A stretch of DNA of 56,309 bases. Origin: a virus. This document shows positions 14,250-21,584 of the stretch, piece by piece (the first letter of the stretch is position 1; the number at the start of each line of letters is the position of its first letter). The DNA lies in the IMG/VR virus record IMGVR_UViG_3300046171_000013, positions 1 to 56,309 of that record; one strand, 5' to 3'. A model generated the notes under the pieces. It worked only from the letters and a program-made list of their open reading frames with translations, was not told the origin of the DNA and did not search any database. The position numbers and the translations under genes are program-made.

Positions 14250-14657
14250 ATGCCAAAATCTAAATACACTGAAAAGCAGATGAAGATTGCCCGTGTGGCA
14301 GAACCGCGTGATGCAATCACAGGCGCTGACTTTGAAGCTATGAACAATAGCAAGATGGGCGGCGGTATGATTAAATACGCTGAAGGTGGAGATGTCCGCG
14401 CTGAATATTTGCGTTCTCAACTTCAAGAACTTGATCCTACGAATGAAAAGGATAAAGAAGAAATTGAGATCATCAAATTAGAACTCTTCCAAATGGGTGA
14501 CGGTGAAGGCATGATGGGCGGCGGCATGGTAAAACGTCCTGGTTATAAGCACGGTGGCAAGGTTAAGGGCTATCGTAGCGGCATGTCTGTTAACACAAGC
14601 AAAGGTCGTGGTTGCGGTGCCGCAGTTTCTGGCCGTGGTTACAGCGGAACGTACTAA
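14250..14657 (+). CDS. small Gly-rich GG-V protein, 135 aa
   Basis: ATG 14250 behind AGGAGTCTCTC. Contains several glycine clusters: MGGGMIKYAEGGDV near residue 36, GEGMMGGGMVKRPGYKHGGK near residue 86, and a Gly- and Arg-rich end. Same motif style as proteins at 9839, 20731 and 34712. Lys-rich; may be virion-associated. Function unknown. Confidence 0.6.
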   Translation: MPKSKYTEKQMKIARVAEPRDAITGADFEAMNNSKMGGGMIKYAEGGDVRAEYLRSQLQELDPTNEKDKEEIEIIKLELFQMGDGEGMMGGGMVKRPGYKHGGKVKGYRSGMSVNTSKGRGCGAAVSGRGYSGTY

Positions 14658-15016
14658 TGCCTATTATTACGATCAGCATATTACCGGATGGTGCGATACC
14701 CGTAGACAAGATGTCCGATGGTGGGGACAGCTGCCCAGCACCCACCAAAGATGATGTGTTGAACGCTGAGAATAGGCGCAAGGCAGAGGATGAAGCGGCG
14801 TATGGTAGCGCGACAGACTCTAGCCGGATTTGTGGCACTTGCGCGGCCTACAACCAGACTGACGAGATGCTTGAATGTATCGGAGATGACTCTGGAGATT
14901 TGGGCTATTGTCAAATTTGGAAGTTTACTTGTCGGTCAGAGAAGTGGTGCGAGAGTTGGGCAGAGGGTGGCCCAATGACAAGTGACGCACAAGCAGACTA
15001 CAAAGATATTATATAA
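14657..15016 (+). CDS. HiPIP-like cysteine-rich protein, 119 aa
   Basis: ATG 14657 shares its first base with the previous stop (TAATG). Cysteines are arranged CGTCAAYNQTDEMLEC, then GDLGYCQIWKF and CRSEKWCESW, recalling the C-x2-C...C...WC-x-W layout of high-potential iron-sulfur proteins. It lacks an obvious signal peptide. It could bind a [4Fe-4S] cluster or zinc. Such a protein in a phage between lysis and capsid genes is unusual. Function not known. Confidence 0.55.
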   Translation: MPIITISILPDGAIPVDKMSDGGDSCPAPTKDDVLNAENRRKAEDEAAYGSATDSSRICGTCAAYNQTDEMLECIGDDSGDLGYCQIWKFTCRSEKWCESWAEGGPMTSDAQADYKDII

Positions 15017-15228
15017 TGGATGTTGCAGACTTCGCAAAATTTGTTTATAACTTGTTGGCGAAGCGAGAAGAACAGATCGCTGACATGTTGACATCTGGTG
15101 GTGTTTCAAACTTTGAGCAGTACCAGCGGTTGGTGGGAGAAGTACAGGGACTTGTCTACGCCAAGGAAGAGATCAAAGCCCTGCTGGAGAAAAACGTAGA
15201 CGATGGCGAAGACATTATACGTTCCTGA
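15016..15228 (+). CDS. small helical protein, 70 aa
   Basis: ATG 15016 shares a base with the preceding stop. The sequence MDVADFAKFVYNLLAKREEQ, then EQYQRLVGEVQGLVYAKEEI suggests two helices and a coiled coil, as in small marine phage proteins placed before the scaffold genes. It overlaps the GroES-like gene by 26 bases. Confidence 0.6.
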   Translation: MDVADFAKFVYNLLAKREEQIADMLTSGGVSNFEQYQRLVGEVQGLVYAKEEIKALLEKNVDDGEDIIRS

Positions 15229-15670
15229 TCACATAGCGCGATCAAAAGCAAAAGACCCAGTTTCCGCAGAATCTGCATATGTAGAGTCAGAGAAACGAGT
15301 TTTAGACCCCAGTCTCATAGACAAATCCCTGAAAGAACGCCTGCCGCAACCAACTGGTTGGCGGCTTCTTGTTATGCCTTATCAAGGCAAGACCAAGACC
15401 GAGGGCGGGATCATCATACCTACCGAAGCTCGTGAGCGTGAGGCGTTGGCTACTGTTGTGGCCTATGTTCTCAAGCTAGGCCCGCTAGCGTACCAGGACC
15501 CCAACAAGTTTGGTGACAACCCTGAAGCGTGGTGCCAAGAGGGCCAGTGGGTATGTATTGGTCGGTATGCAGGTTCACGGTTTAAGATTGACGGCGGCGA
15601 GGTTCGCATCATCAATGATGATGAGGTAATCGCTACCATCCTTGAACCCGATGATGTGAAGCATGTCTGA
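15203..15670 (+). CDS. GroES-like co-chaperonin
   Basis: 155 aa. After a 50-residue extension, the core has PTGWRLLVMPYQGKTKTEGG, IIIPTEAREREAL, a Val-rich strand, WVCIGRYAGSRFKIDGG and NDDEVIATI, matching the beta-barrel and mobile loop of GroES/Cpn10. It would cap host GroEL during folding of the capsid protein, like T4 gp31. Its position just before scaffold and capsid supports this. The N-terminal extension is longer than in bacterial GroES. Confidence 0.85.
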   Translation: MAKTLYVPDHIARSKAKDPVSAESAYVESEKRVLDPSLIDKSLKERLPQPTGWRLLVMPYQGKTKTEGGIIIPTEAREREALATVVAYVLKLGPLAYQDPNKFGDNPEAWCQEGQWVCIGRYAGSRFKIDGGEVRIINDDEVIATILEPDDVKHV

Positions 15671-16562
15671 GGAGATGGTGATGGCAGAAGCTCAAGCAGT
15701 TGAAGAAGAGAATGTTGAGGTAACACTTGACGAGGATCAGAAACAGCCAGAGGTACAGGAAGACGCTCCTCAAGTAGAGGAAACGTCTGCTAAAGATGCT
15801 GATGGCGATGAACTGGACAATTATAGCAAGGGTGTGCAGAAGCGCATCAAGAAGCTAACAGAAAAGTATCGCTATGCAGAGCGCGACAAAGAAGAGGCTG
15901 CCCGTCTGGCAGAAGTGCTCAAGCAAGAGAACGAACAGCTAAAGACTAAACTTAGCAATCTTGATCAAGGTTATCTGTCTGAGTACGGCACTCGGCTTGA
16001 CTCGCAACTTGATACAGCTAAACGCTCGTATCGCGAGGCTCATGATCGCGGTGACGTTGATGCGATGTTTGATGCGCAACAAGCGCTATCTAAAATCTCT
16101 ATTGAGCAAGAGCGGTTCCGTCTGGCTAAACAGCGGCAGGAACAGCAAGTTGCACAGCCTGTGCCTCAACCCACAGAGGTTCAGCAGCCGGCGCCTCAAG
16201 CGGCGGCGAAGCCTGATCCGAAAGCTGAGAAGTGGGCAGAAAAGAACACATGGTTTGGTGAAGATGAGATCATGACCCAAGCCGCATTTGTTATTCATAA
16301 TAATCTAGTCAACGAAGAAGGGTTTGACCCGAACAGCGATGACTACTATGATGAACTAGACAGCCGTATCAAAAATCGGTTTCCGAATGATATGGGTGTC
16401 AAGCAGAACGAGGGAAGTTCTAGGGTCGCCTCGGCTTCAACTTCCGCATCTCGTAGTAATCGACAGGGGCGCAGGACCGTCAAGTTGTCACCATCACAGG
16501 TGGCTATGGCTAAGAAACTGGGCGTACCTCTTGAAGAATACGCCAAGTATGTGAAGGAGTAA
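15663..16562 (+). CDS. capsid scaffolding protein
   Basis: 299 aa with an acidic N-terminus (QPEVQEDAPQVEET), long coiled coil (residues about 60-170), Pro/Gln linker and a conserved C-terminal helix, SPSQVAMAKKLGVPLEEYAK, typical of marine podovirus scaffolds that bind the capsid protein. ATG 15681 has a better ribosome site (GAGGAG at six bases) than ATG 15663, so the true start may be MAEAQAVEEE. It guides prohead assembly and leaves before packaging. Confidence 0.8.
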   Translation: MSEEMVMAEAQAVEEENVEVTLDEDQKQPEVQEDAPQVEETSAKDADGDELDNYSKGVQKRIKKLTEKYRYAERDKEEAARLAEVLKQENEQLKTKLSNLDQGYLSEYGTRLDSQLDTAKRSYREAHDRGDVDAMFDAQQALSKISIEQERFRLAKQRQEQQVAQPVPQPTEVQQPAPQAAAKPDPKAEKWAEKNTWFGEDEIMTQAAFVIHNNLVNEEGFDPNSDDYYDELDSRIKNRFPNDMGVKQNEGSSRVASASTSASRSNRQGRRTVKLSPSQVAMAKKLGVPLEEYAKYVKE

Positions 16563-16565
16563 GCA

Positions 16566-17024
16566 ATGGCTGACCAGAACAACCGCGTCAAACGCAACAC
16601 GCGATAAAGAAACGCGCAGAAAACCATGGGCACCGCCCAGTCACCTTGATGCACCTGACGCCCCGATGGGTTTGTGCATCGTTGGATACGATTCGCAATG
16701 CGAGGCGAGGAAGACAAAATGAACGTCCACTGCCAAGCTTCGTGAAGGATGGGAACCTGTCCGAGCGACGAGTATCCACGACTATGAAGCCCTGATATCG
16801 ACGATGGCAATATGCAGGTGTTATTGGACAAGGTGGACTGATGCTGTGCCGTATACCTGAAGAGACAGCGCAGAAAGAACCGCAGTATTACGGGGGCCGA
16901 ACCCGCGAACAAATGACTGCTGTAGATCAGGACTCTGATGAAGGAACAACATCCTTCAATGCCGATCAGTAATAATCGGCAAAGTCGTGTAACTTTCGGA
17001 GGTCGTCAACGCGACTCCGAGTAA
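16566..17024 (+). pseudogene. virion-associated gene between scaffold and capsid, broken by several frameshifts
   Basis: ATG 16566 follows AAGGAG. Pieces in different frames read, in order, DKETRRKPWAPPSHLDAPDA, then FVHRWIRFAMRGEEDK, KLREGWEPVRA, DEYP, GVIGQGGLMLCRIPEET, RTREQMTAVDQD and LMKEQHPSMPISNNRQSRVT, ending in FGG...SE and TAA 17022-17024. These match, from memory, one continuous about 150-residue family of marine podoviruses located exactly here. At least four single-base shifts are needed. Since the flanking capsid gene is also shifted, I attribute this to sequence errors rather than gene loss. Confidence 0.7.
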
Positions 17025-17043
17025 TTAGAGGAGTATTGCTATC

Positions 17044-17682
17044 ATGGCAAATACTAATGGTGCCTTCGGACTTCGTCCGATTGGTGTGGTCGGTCAGGCC
17101 GCAAACACCACTGGTGCGACTGAATATCGTATCGCCTCTGGGAACACAAACGCGATTTACCAAGGATCCCCTGTTATCCCGCTGTCAACTGGCTTCATTG
17201 ACATTGTTGGCGCGGCGGCTGGTGGATCTGTAGGTCTTGTTGGTGTTTTCTGGGGTTGCGAATACGTTTCGTCTACCACTGGTGAGAAAATTTTCTCAAA
17301 CTACTGGCCTGGTTCTGGCGCGGATTCAAATCACCCCGTCAAAGCCTTCGTGTATGACAATCCAATGCAAACATTTGTTATCGCATCAGACGCTTCATTG
17401 ACTGATGAATCGACTGCACGCGGTCATGTGTTCGCTAACGCAAACTTTGCAACAGGTGCTTCTGGTTCAACAACCACTGGTATCTCTTCTGCTAAGTTGG
17501 GTGTCAGCACAATCGCTACTACTGCTGCACTTGCACCTTGCGTATCATGGGCATTCAGGATGACCCTGAAAACTCAGACTTACGCAGCGGCTGGTATCCC
17601 TGTAATCGTTCGATTGAATAACAGCTTCAACTCCGCCAACGGTGCGATTGTCGCTGGTACTCCATCGACTACTGGCGTATAA
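17044..17682 (+). CDS. head-associated structural protein upstream of the capsid gene
   Basis: 212 aa. Begins MANTNGAFGLRPIGVVGQAA and contains YVSSTTGEKIFSNYWPGSGA and NHPVKAFVYDNPMQ, a conserved beta-rich protein of marine podovirus heads, probably a decoration or minor capsid protein. Residues around 165-181 read PCVSWAFRMTLKTQTYA, unlike the rest; in the neighbouring frame the same bases give LRIMGIQDDPENSD, so two compensating indels (about 17535 and 17587) appear to corrupt this stretch. Ribosome site AGAGGAG upstream. Confidence 0.7.
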   Translation: MANTNGAFGLRPIGVVGQAANTTGATEYRIASGNTNAIYQGSPVIPLSTGFIDIVGAAAGGSVGLVGVFWGCEYVSSTTGEKIFSNYWPGSGADSNHPVKAFVYDNPMQTFVIASDASLTDESTARGHVFANANFATGASGSTTTGISSAKLGVSTIATTAALAPCVSWAFRMTLKTQTYAAAGIPVIVRLNNSFNSANGAIVAGTPSTTGV

Positions 17683-17695
17683 GGAGGCTCACTAA

Positions 17696-18603
17696 ATGGC
17701 TATTTCTCGCGCACAACTAGCGAAAGAGCTGGAACCGGGCCTCAACGCCTTGTTTGGTATGGAGTACAACCGGTACGAAAACCAACACGCAGAGATCTTC
17801 ACAACTGAATCTTCAGATCGAGCATTTGAAGAAGAAGTTATGTTATCCGGTTTCGGCGCGGCACCGACTAAATCGGAAGGTTCCGCAGTCAACTTTGACG
17901 ACGCTAACGAAGCATACACTGCTCGTTACAACCACGAAACATTGCGCTGGCATTCTCAATCACTGAGGAAGCTATCGAAGACAATCTCTATGATCGTCTT
18001 GGTTCGCGTTATACTCGTGCGTTGGCTCGTTCAATGGCACACACAAAGCAGGTTAAAGCTGCTGCATTCTTAACAACGCGTTTACGGCTGGTGCGTCTGC
18101 TGGTGGTGACGGTGTTGCACTTTGTGCGACATAACCATCCGCTTACTAACGGTGGTACGTTTGCCAACGAACCAGCACTGCTGCTGATTTGAACGAAACA
18201 TCTCTTGAAGATGCTTTGATCAACATCGCAGGTTTTGTTGACGAGCGTGGTTTGAAAGTTGCTCTTCGTGGCACTAAGTTACTTATCCCTCGTCAGCTGC
18301 AATTCGTTGCAGAACGTCTGATGGTTTCAAACCTTCGTGTTGGTACAGCGGACAACGATACAACGCACTTCGTCAATGGGAATGTTGCCTGACGGTTATG
18401 CCGTTAACGACTTCCTGACAGACCCAGATGCGTTCTTCATCATGACAGATGCTCCTCGTGGATTGATCCACTTTGAGCGTACTCCACTGTCCACAAACAT
18501 GGAAGCAGACTTCGACACAGGCAACATGCGGTTCAAGGCTCGTGAGCGTTACAGCTTCGGCTTCTCAGACCCACGTTGTGTGTTTGGTTCACCAGGCGCA
18601 TAA
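17696..18603 (+). CDS. major capsid protein (coding sequence interrupted by frameshifts)
   Basis: Starts MAISRAQLAKELEPGLNALF after AAGGAGG. In sequence over three frames: NYxH-like AYTARYNHET, then IALAFSITEEAIEDNLYDRL, GSRYTRALARSMAHTKQVKA, LNNAFTAGASAGGDG, NHPLTNGGTFANEP, TAADLNETSLEDALINIAGF, IPRQLQFVAERLMVSNLRV and DAPRGLIHFERTPLSTNMEA to GSPGA. This is one HK97-like capsid protein of about 303 aa needing about five single-base corrections (about 17942, 18068, 18128, 18178, 18365-18375). A phage without a capsid protein could not propagate, so the shifts are most likely sequence errors. A strong terminator follows. Its N-terminal 18 residues recur in the early protein at 52462-52842. Confidence 0.85.
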
Positions 18604-18627
18604 AGATCCTAGTCCTCCATACTGGGT

Positions 18628-18656
18628 AAAGGGCGGCTTTTCAGCCGCCCTTTTTT
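18628..18656 (+). terminator. strong intrinsic terminator after the capsid gene
   Basis: AAAGGGCGGCT, loop TTTC, AGCCGCCCTTT, followed by further Ts (18651-18656). An 11-bp stem with a T-run. A second imperfect hairpin and T-run follow at about 18705-18738. Confidence 0.85.
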
Positions 18657-18718
18657 CTGTTAGCCTGTAAGAACCTTACGCGATGTAAGTTTCCTCCCTA
18701 AACTCGGAGCCGTCTTAA

Positions 18719-18747
18719 TTGCGGCTTCGCTTTTTTTCGTGTATGCT
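18719..18747 (+). promoter_or_regulatory. candidate promoter for the neck and tail genes
   Basis: TTGCGG (18719-18724), 17-base spacer, TATGCT (18742-18747), just after the capsid terminators and 58 bases before the next start. It would restart transcription downstream. A GTGT...ACAC inverted repeat lies at about 18769-18783. Confidence 0.45.
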
Positions 18748-18804
18748 AGATTTACCCTGACAGGTCCAGTGTGGATCTGACACTAGCCACGACAGGAGAT
18801 TTAC

Positions 18805-19287
18805 ATGGCTAATACTACCTTTAGCGGACCAGTCCGCTCCGAAAACGGATTCAGTGCGATTGCAAAGAACGCAACCACAGGCGCCGTGACCAGCAACATT
18901 TCTATGACCACCTACACAGCAAGCATTACGATTGCTGCTAGCGGTACATCTCACAAAGAAGCGTCTATTGGCATCCCTGCCAACTTCATTCCAATGGGTG
19001 TAGCGGTTGTTGTGACAGGTGCTACTGCTAACAACATCAACCTTGTAGACATCGGCACAGACGCTGATACAGATGGTTTTGTTGACGGCATCTCTGTTGC
19101 TCTCAACTCAACCGGTTTCAAAGGTTTCTTCCCTTGTAACGGTGTTCTTGGCATGTCTGGTGGCACAACCACTGCCGCTACTGAAACTCCGGACGAGGTA
19201 GAGGTTGTGATTTCTGGCACTGCTGGTGCTGGCGGTGTTTTGGTACTGAAGTTCTTCGGAATTGATACTACTTCTGACACAGCTTAA
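18805..19287 (+). CDS. virion structural protein, 160 aa
   Basis: ATG 18805 with AGGAG nearby. The sequence opens MANTTFSGPVRSENGFSAIA and is Thr-, Ala- and Gly-rich with alternating beta strands and no membrane segment. Similar proteins follow the capsid gene in marine podoviruses and are likely head decoration proteins. Function from position and composition only. Confidence 0.6.
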   Translation: MANTTFSGPVRSENGFSAIAKNATTGAVTSNISMTTYTASITIAASGTSHKEASIGIPANFIPMGVAVVVTGATANNINLVDIGTDADTDGFVDGISVALNSTGFKGFFPCNGVLGMSGGTTTAATETPDEVEVVISGTAGAGGVLVLKFFGIDTTSDTA

Positions 19288-19299
19288 TAGGAGGGCACT

Positions 19300-19572
19300 A
19301 TGGCTGCTTCTATTTTTGCAAAGACGGCGACAGCGACTGGCACCTTAAACGGTGGCAGAACTCGACTGAAGGCTTTCTATGTTCAGACCGCGTCTAGTGG
19401 TTCCCCACAGGTCGTATTTAAGAACGGCAGTGGTGGGGCAACCTTGTTAGATATGGTTTTTAACACTTCAGACGATACGCAGGTCAGTATTCCGGATCAC
19501 GGTATAATTTTTGATGATGAGTGTCATGTAACACTGACAAACATTACATCAATAACAGGGTTTTTCGGCTGA
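19300..19572 (+). CDS. small virion structural protein, 90 aa
   Basis: ATG 19300 behind AGGAGGGCACT. Beta-rich, MAASIFAKTATATGTLNGGR, then QVVFKNGSGGATLLDMVF and HGIIFDDECHVTL. Its TGA overlaps the next ATG. Likely a head or neck component by position. No specific family. Confidence 0.55.
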   Translation: MAASIFAKTATATGTLNGGRTRLKAFYVQTASSGSPQVVFKNGSGGATLLDMVFNTSDDTQVSIPDHGIIFDDECHVTLTNITSITGFFG

Positions 19573-19859
19573 TGGCTAGAAAGCCATCAAAAATGCCTGC
19601 GCGAAACAAAAAGAATTTCCGCTCCACTAAATCTGGAGCGGGAATGACTAAAGCTGGTGTGGCTGCGTATCGTAGAGCTAACCCCGGTTCTAAATTAAAA
19701 ACAGCCGTTACAGGCAAAGTAAAAAAAGGGTCTAAGGCGGCAAAGCGCCGATCTTCATACTGTAGCCGTTCAAAAGGGCAGATGAAGATGCATAACATCA
19801 ACTGCAAGAAGACGCCTAAGAAGCGTATTTGCGCGGCTCGTAGGCGATGGAAGTGCTGA
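19572..19859 (+). CDS. DUF6321-like basic protein, 95 aa
   Basis: ATG 19572 in a TGATG junction. Highly basic; SGAGMTKAGVAAYRRANPGS, then KLKTAVTGKVKKGSKAAKRR and a Cys-containing end (CSRSKGQMKMHNINCKK) match what I recall as DUF6321 phage proteins. It probably binds nucleic acid, as the gene region is a block of tiny basic proteins. It may be packaged with the DNA (inference). Confidence 0.65.
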   Translation: MARKPSKMPARNKKNFRSTKSGAGMTKAGVAAYRRANPGSKLKTAVTGKVKKGSKAAKRRSSYCSRSKGQMKMHNINCKKTPKKRICAARRRWKC

Positions 19860-20086
19860 TGGCCGATATTTCAACAGAAGACAGACAATGGAAGTTTATT
19901 TCGTCTATGGAAGGCGACATTAAAGTTATTTTCACTCGATTAGATACGATTGAAAACAACCATTTGAAACATATGCAGGATGATCTGTCTCAACAAAGTC
20001 AGCGCCTGTGGATGATTCTAATGGTCGTGTTCGCGCAGCTATTTGCTATCTGTGGGGGCATGATTGTTCTCTGGATAACTAGATAA
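19859..20086 (+). CDS. small membrane protein with coiled coil, 75 aa
   Basis: ATG 19859 (TGATG). N-terminal charged helix with heptad-like spacing (IFTRLDTIENNHLKHMQDDL) followed by one membrane segment (WMILMVVFAQLFAICGGMIV). The layout resembles the XhlA-type haemolysin/holin-accessory proteins. Placed among virion genes, not in the holin cluster. Function uncertain. Confidence 0.55.
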   Translation: MADISTEDRQWKFISSMEGDIKVIFTRLDTIENNHLKHMQDDLSQQSQRLWMILMVVFAQLFAICGGMIVLWITR

Positions 20087-20319
20087 TGGCAATTAGTAGG
20101 GCACAAACAAGTAAGCAGGTGACGAAAGGTGGACGAATGGCAAAGGACGCATGTTATCGAAAGGTTAAGGCAAGATATAAAGTCTTCCCGTCAGCGTATG
20201 CTTCAGGGGCTATCGCAAAATGCCGAAAGGTCGGAGCCAAAAACTGGGGGACTGGAGGAAAGAGTAAGCGTTCTAAAACTAAAAATAGCACAAGCAAACG
20301 CAAGGGTAAGACCTACTAA
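20086..20319 (+). CDS. basic phage protein with Cys pair, 77 aa
   Basis: ATG 20086 shares a base with the previous stop (TAATG). Begins MAISRAQTSKQVTKGG; the first seven residues equal the capsid N-terminus. The core DACYRKVKARYKVFPSAYAS, then GAIAKCRKVGAKNWG is a widespread small phage domain, followed by a Lys/Ser-rich tail. Strongly basic, probably DNA-binding and virion-packaged (inference). Confidence 0.65.
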   Translation: MAISRAQTSKQVTKGGRMAKDACYRKVKARYKVFPSAYASGAIAKCRKVGAKNWGTGGKSKRSKTKNSTSKRKGKTY

Positions 20320-20453
20320 TGAAAGTTCCAGAAACAAAACCGAAGCGCAAGTTCCGAGGGAAACCTATCAAGGGCACAGCAGTAGCTCGAGGTTGCGGAT
20401 GCGTCTTGCCGAAGCGGCGGAAGAGAACTAGAGGTTCAGTGGAGCAATCCTGA
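20319..20453 (+). CDS. very small basic protein, 44 aa
   Basis: ATG 20319 shares a base with the stop before it, and its TGA (20451-20453) shares a base with the next ATG. The sequence MKVPETKPKRKFRGKPIKGT, then AVARGCGCVLPKRRKRTRG is basic with a Gly-Cys-Gly-Cys turn. Perfect coupling at both ends and fit to the neighbours support it as a real gene. Confidence 0.7.
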   Translation: MKVPETKPKRKFRGKPIKGTAVARGCGCVLPKRRKRTRGSVEQS

Positions 20454-20734
20454 TGGCAGTTCGTAAGACAAAGAAAGGTGCGGCGCTCAAGCGTTGGTTT
20501 AAGGAAGAATGGAAAGATGTCCGCACTGGCAAGCCTTGTGGCAGAAAGAAGGGTGAGAAACGTGGTGTCCCTTATTGTCGCCCGTCTAAGCGGGTTTCAT
20601 CCAAAACGCCCAAGACTGCCAGCGAATTGTCTAAAAGCGAAAAAAAGAGTAGGATATCCCAGAAGAAGCGTCTGGGGCAGCCTGCTGGCAAGCCGAGGCG
20701 CGTTAAATCCGTTAAAAGGAGAAAAAAGTCATGA
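20453..20734 (+). CDS. DUF5872-like basic protein, 93 aa
   Basis: ATG 20453 in TGATG. The core KGAALKRWFKEEWKDVRTGK, PCGRKKGEKRGVPYCRPSKR, VSSKTPKT resembles the DUF5872 domain as I remember it, found in giant viruses and phages. Two Cys frame a Lys/Arg-rich loop. The C-terminus is a Lys/Arg tail. Likely DNA-binding (inference). Confidence 0.65.
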   Translation: MAVRKTKKGAALKRWFKEEWKDVRTGKPCGRKKGEKRGVPYCRPSKRVSSKTPKTASELSKSEKKSRISQKKRLGQPAGKPRRVKSVKRRKKS

Positions 20735-20919
20735 AGGGCATGAAAAAAGACAAAAAGGGCTACAAAGATGGTGGCGTGGTCAGCCCTCGCAAAGCCATGG
20801 CTATGGGTTACCAGATGGGTGGCAATGTAGATGTGAAAAGAGCGCAGCTATTTGCTCAAAATCTTGGAAACATGATGCAGGGTTCTGTTCCTACTCGCAA
20901 ACCTAGAGGAAGAATGTAA
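20731..20919 (+). CDS. small GG-V protein, 62 aa
   Basis: ATG 20731 overlaps the previous stop (ATGA). KKGYKDGGVVSPRKAMAMGY, then QMGGNVDVKRAQL repeats the GG(V/N)V motif seen in several late proteins. Basic. Stop overlaps the next start (TAATG). Confidence 0.6.
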   Translation: MKGMKKDKKGYKDGGVVSPRKAMAMGYQMGGNVDVKRAQLFAQNLGNMMQGSVPTRKPRGRM

Positions 20920-21584
20920 TGGCGACTTCTGGGTCAAGAGACTTTAATCTTGATGTCTCTGACATCGTTGAAGAGGCGTATGAACGGTGTGGTATAGAAG
21001 TTCGCACTGGATATGACGCACGCACTGCACGGCGGTCTATGAATCTAATGTTTGCTGACTGGGCGAACAGAGGCGTGAATCTGTGGACTGTGCGTCAAGC
21101 AACGATTACCTTGACCCAAGGTCAGGCTACCGAGACGCTGACGGCGGATGTTGTTGATCTGCTTGAAGTTGCGTTGCGCCGTAGCGGAACGGACTATGAT
21201 TTGAACAAGATTAGTCGAGGGGACTACCTTTCGGTGCCTACAAAGACGACACAGGGTCGTCCATCGCAGTTTTACTTTAATCGGCAGGTCCTGCCGCAGA
21301 TTACGCTTTGGCCTACGCCAGAGAATAGCACAGATCAGCTCGTTTATTATTACATCCGCCGCCTTGAGGATGCGGATGCGTTAGTTAACGATGTCGAGCT
21401 ACCGTTTCGCTTTCTGCCTTGTGCGGTGGCTGGGATGGCGTACTACATTGCACTGAAAAAGGCTCCAGAACGGATTCAGCTGCTCAAAACGGTGTATGAG
21501 GAAGAGTTCCAACGCGCCGCAGACGAAGACGAAGATAGAGTTTCGTTGAAACTTCAACCTGACATTCAATATCTGAGGGTCTAA
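20919..21584 (+). CDS. head-to-tail adaptor (P22 gp4-like tail accessory) protein
   Basis: 221 aa. The N-terminus DFNLDVSDIVEEAYERCGIE, followed by ARRSMNLMFADWANRGVNLW, and the later QITLWPTPENSTDQLVYYYI match the neck protein family related to phage P22 gp4. It would bind the portal ring after packaging. Located between basic small proteins and further neck genes, as expected. Coupled to the next gene by TAATG. Confidence 0.7.
   Translation: MATSGSRDFNLDVSDIVEEAYERCGIEVRTGYDARTARRSMNLMFADWANRGVNLWTVRQATITLTQGQATETLTADVVDLLEVALRRSGTDYDLNKISRGDYLSVPTKTTQGRPSQFYFNRQVLPQITLWPTPENSTDQLVYYYIRRLEDADALVNDVELPFRFLPCAVAGMAYYIALKKAPERIQLLKTVYEEEFQRAADEDEDRVSLKLQPDIQYLRV

Noticed and set aside
17696-18603. 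Programmed frameshifting in the capsid gene
   Set aside because: About five shifts at unrelated sequences without slippery heptamers; sequence error is far simpler.
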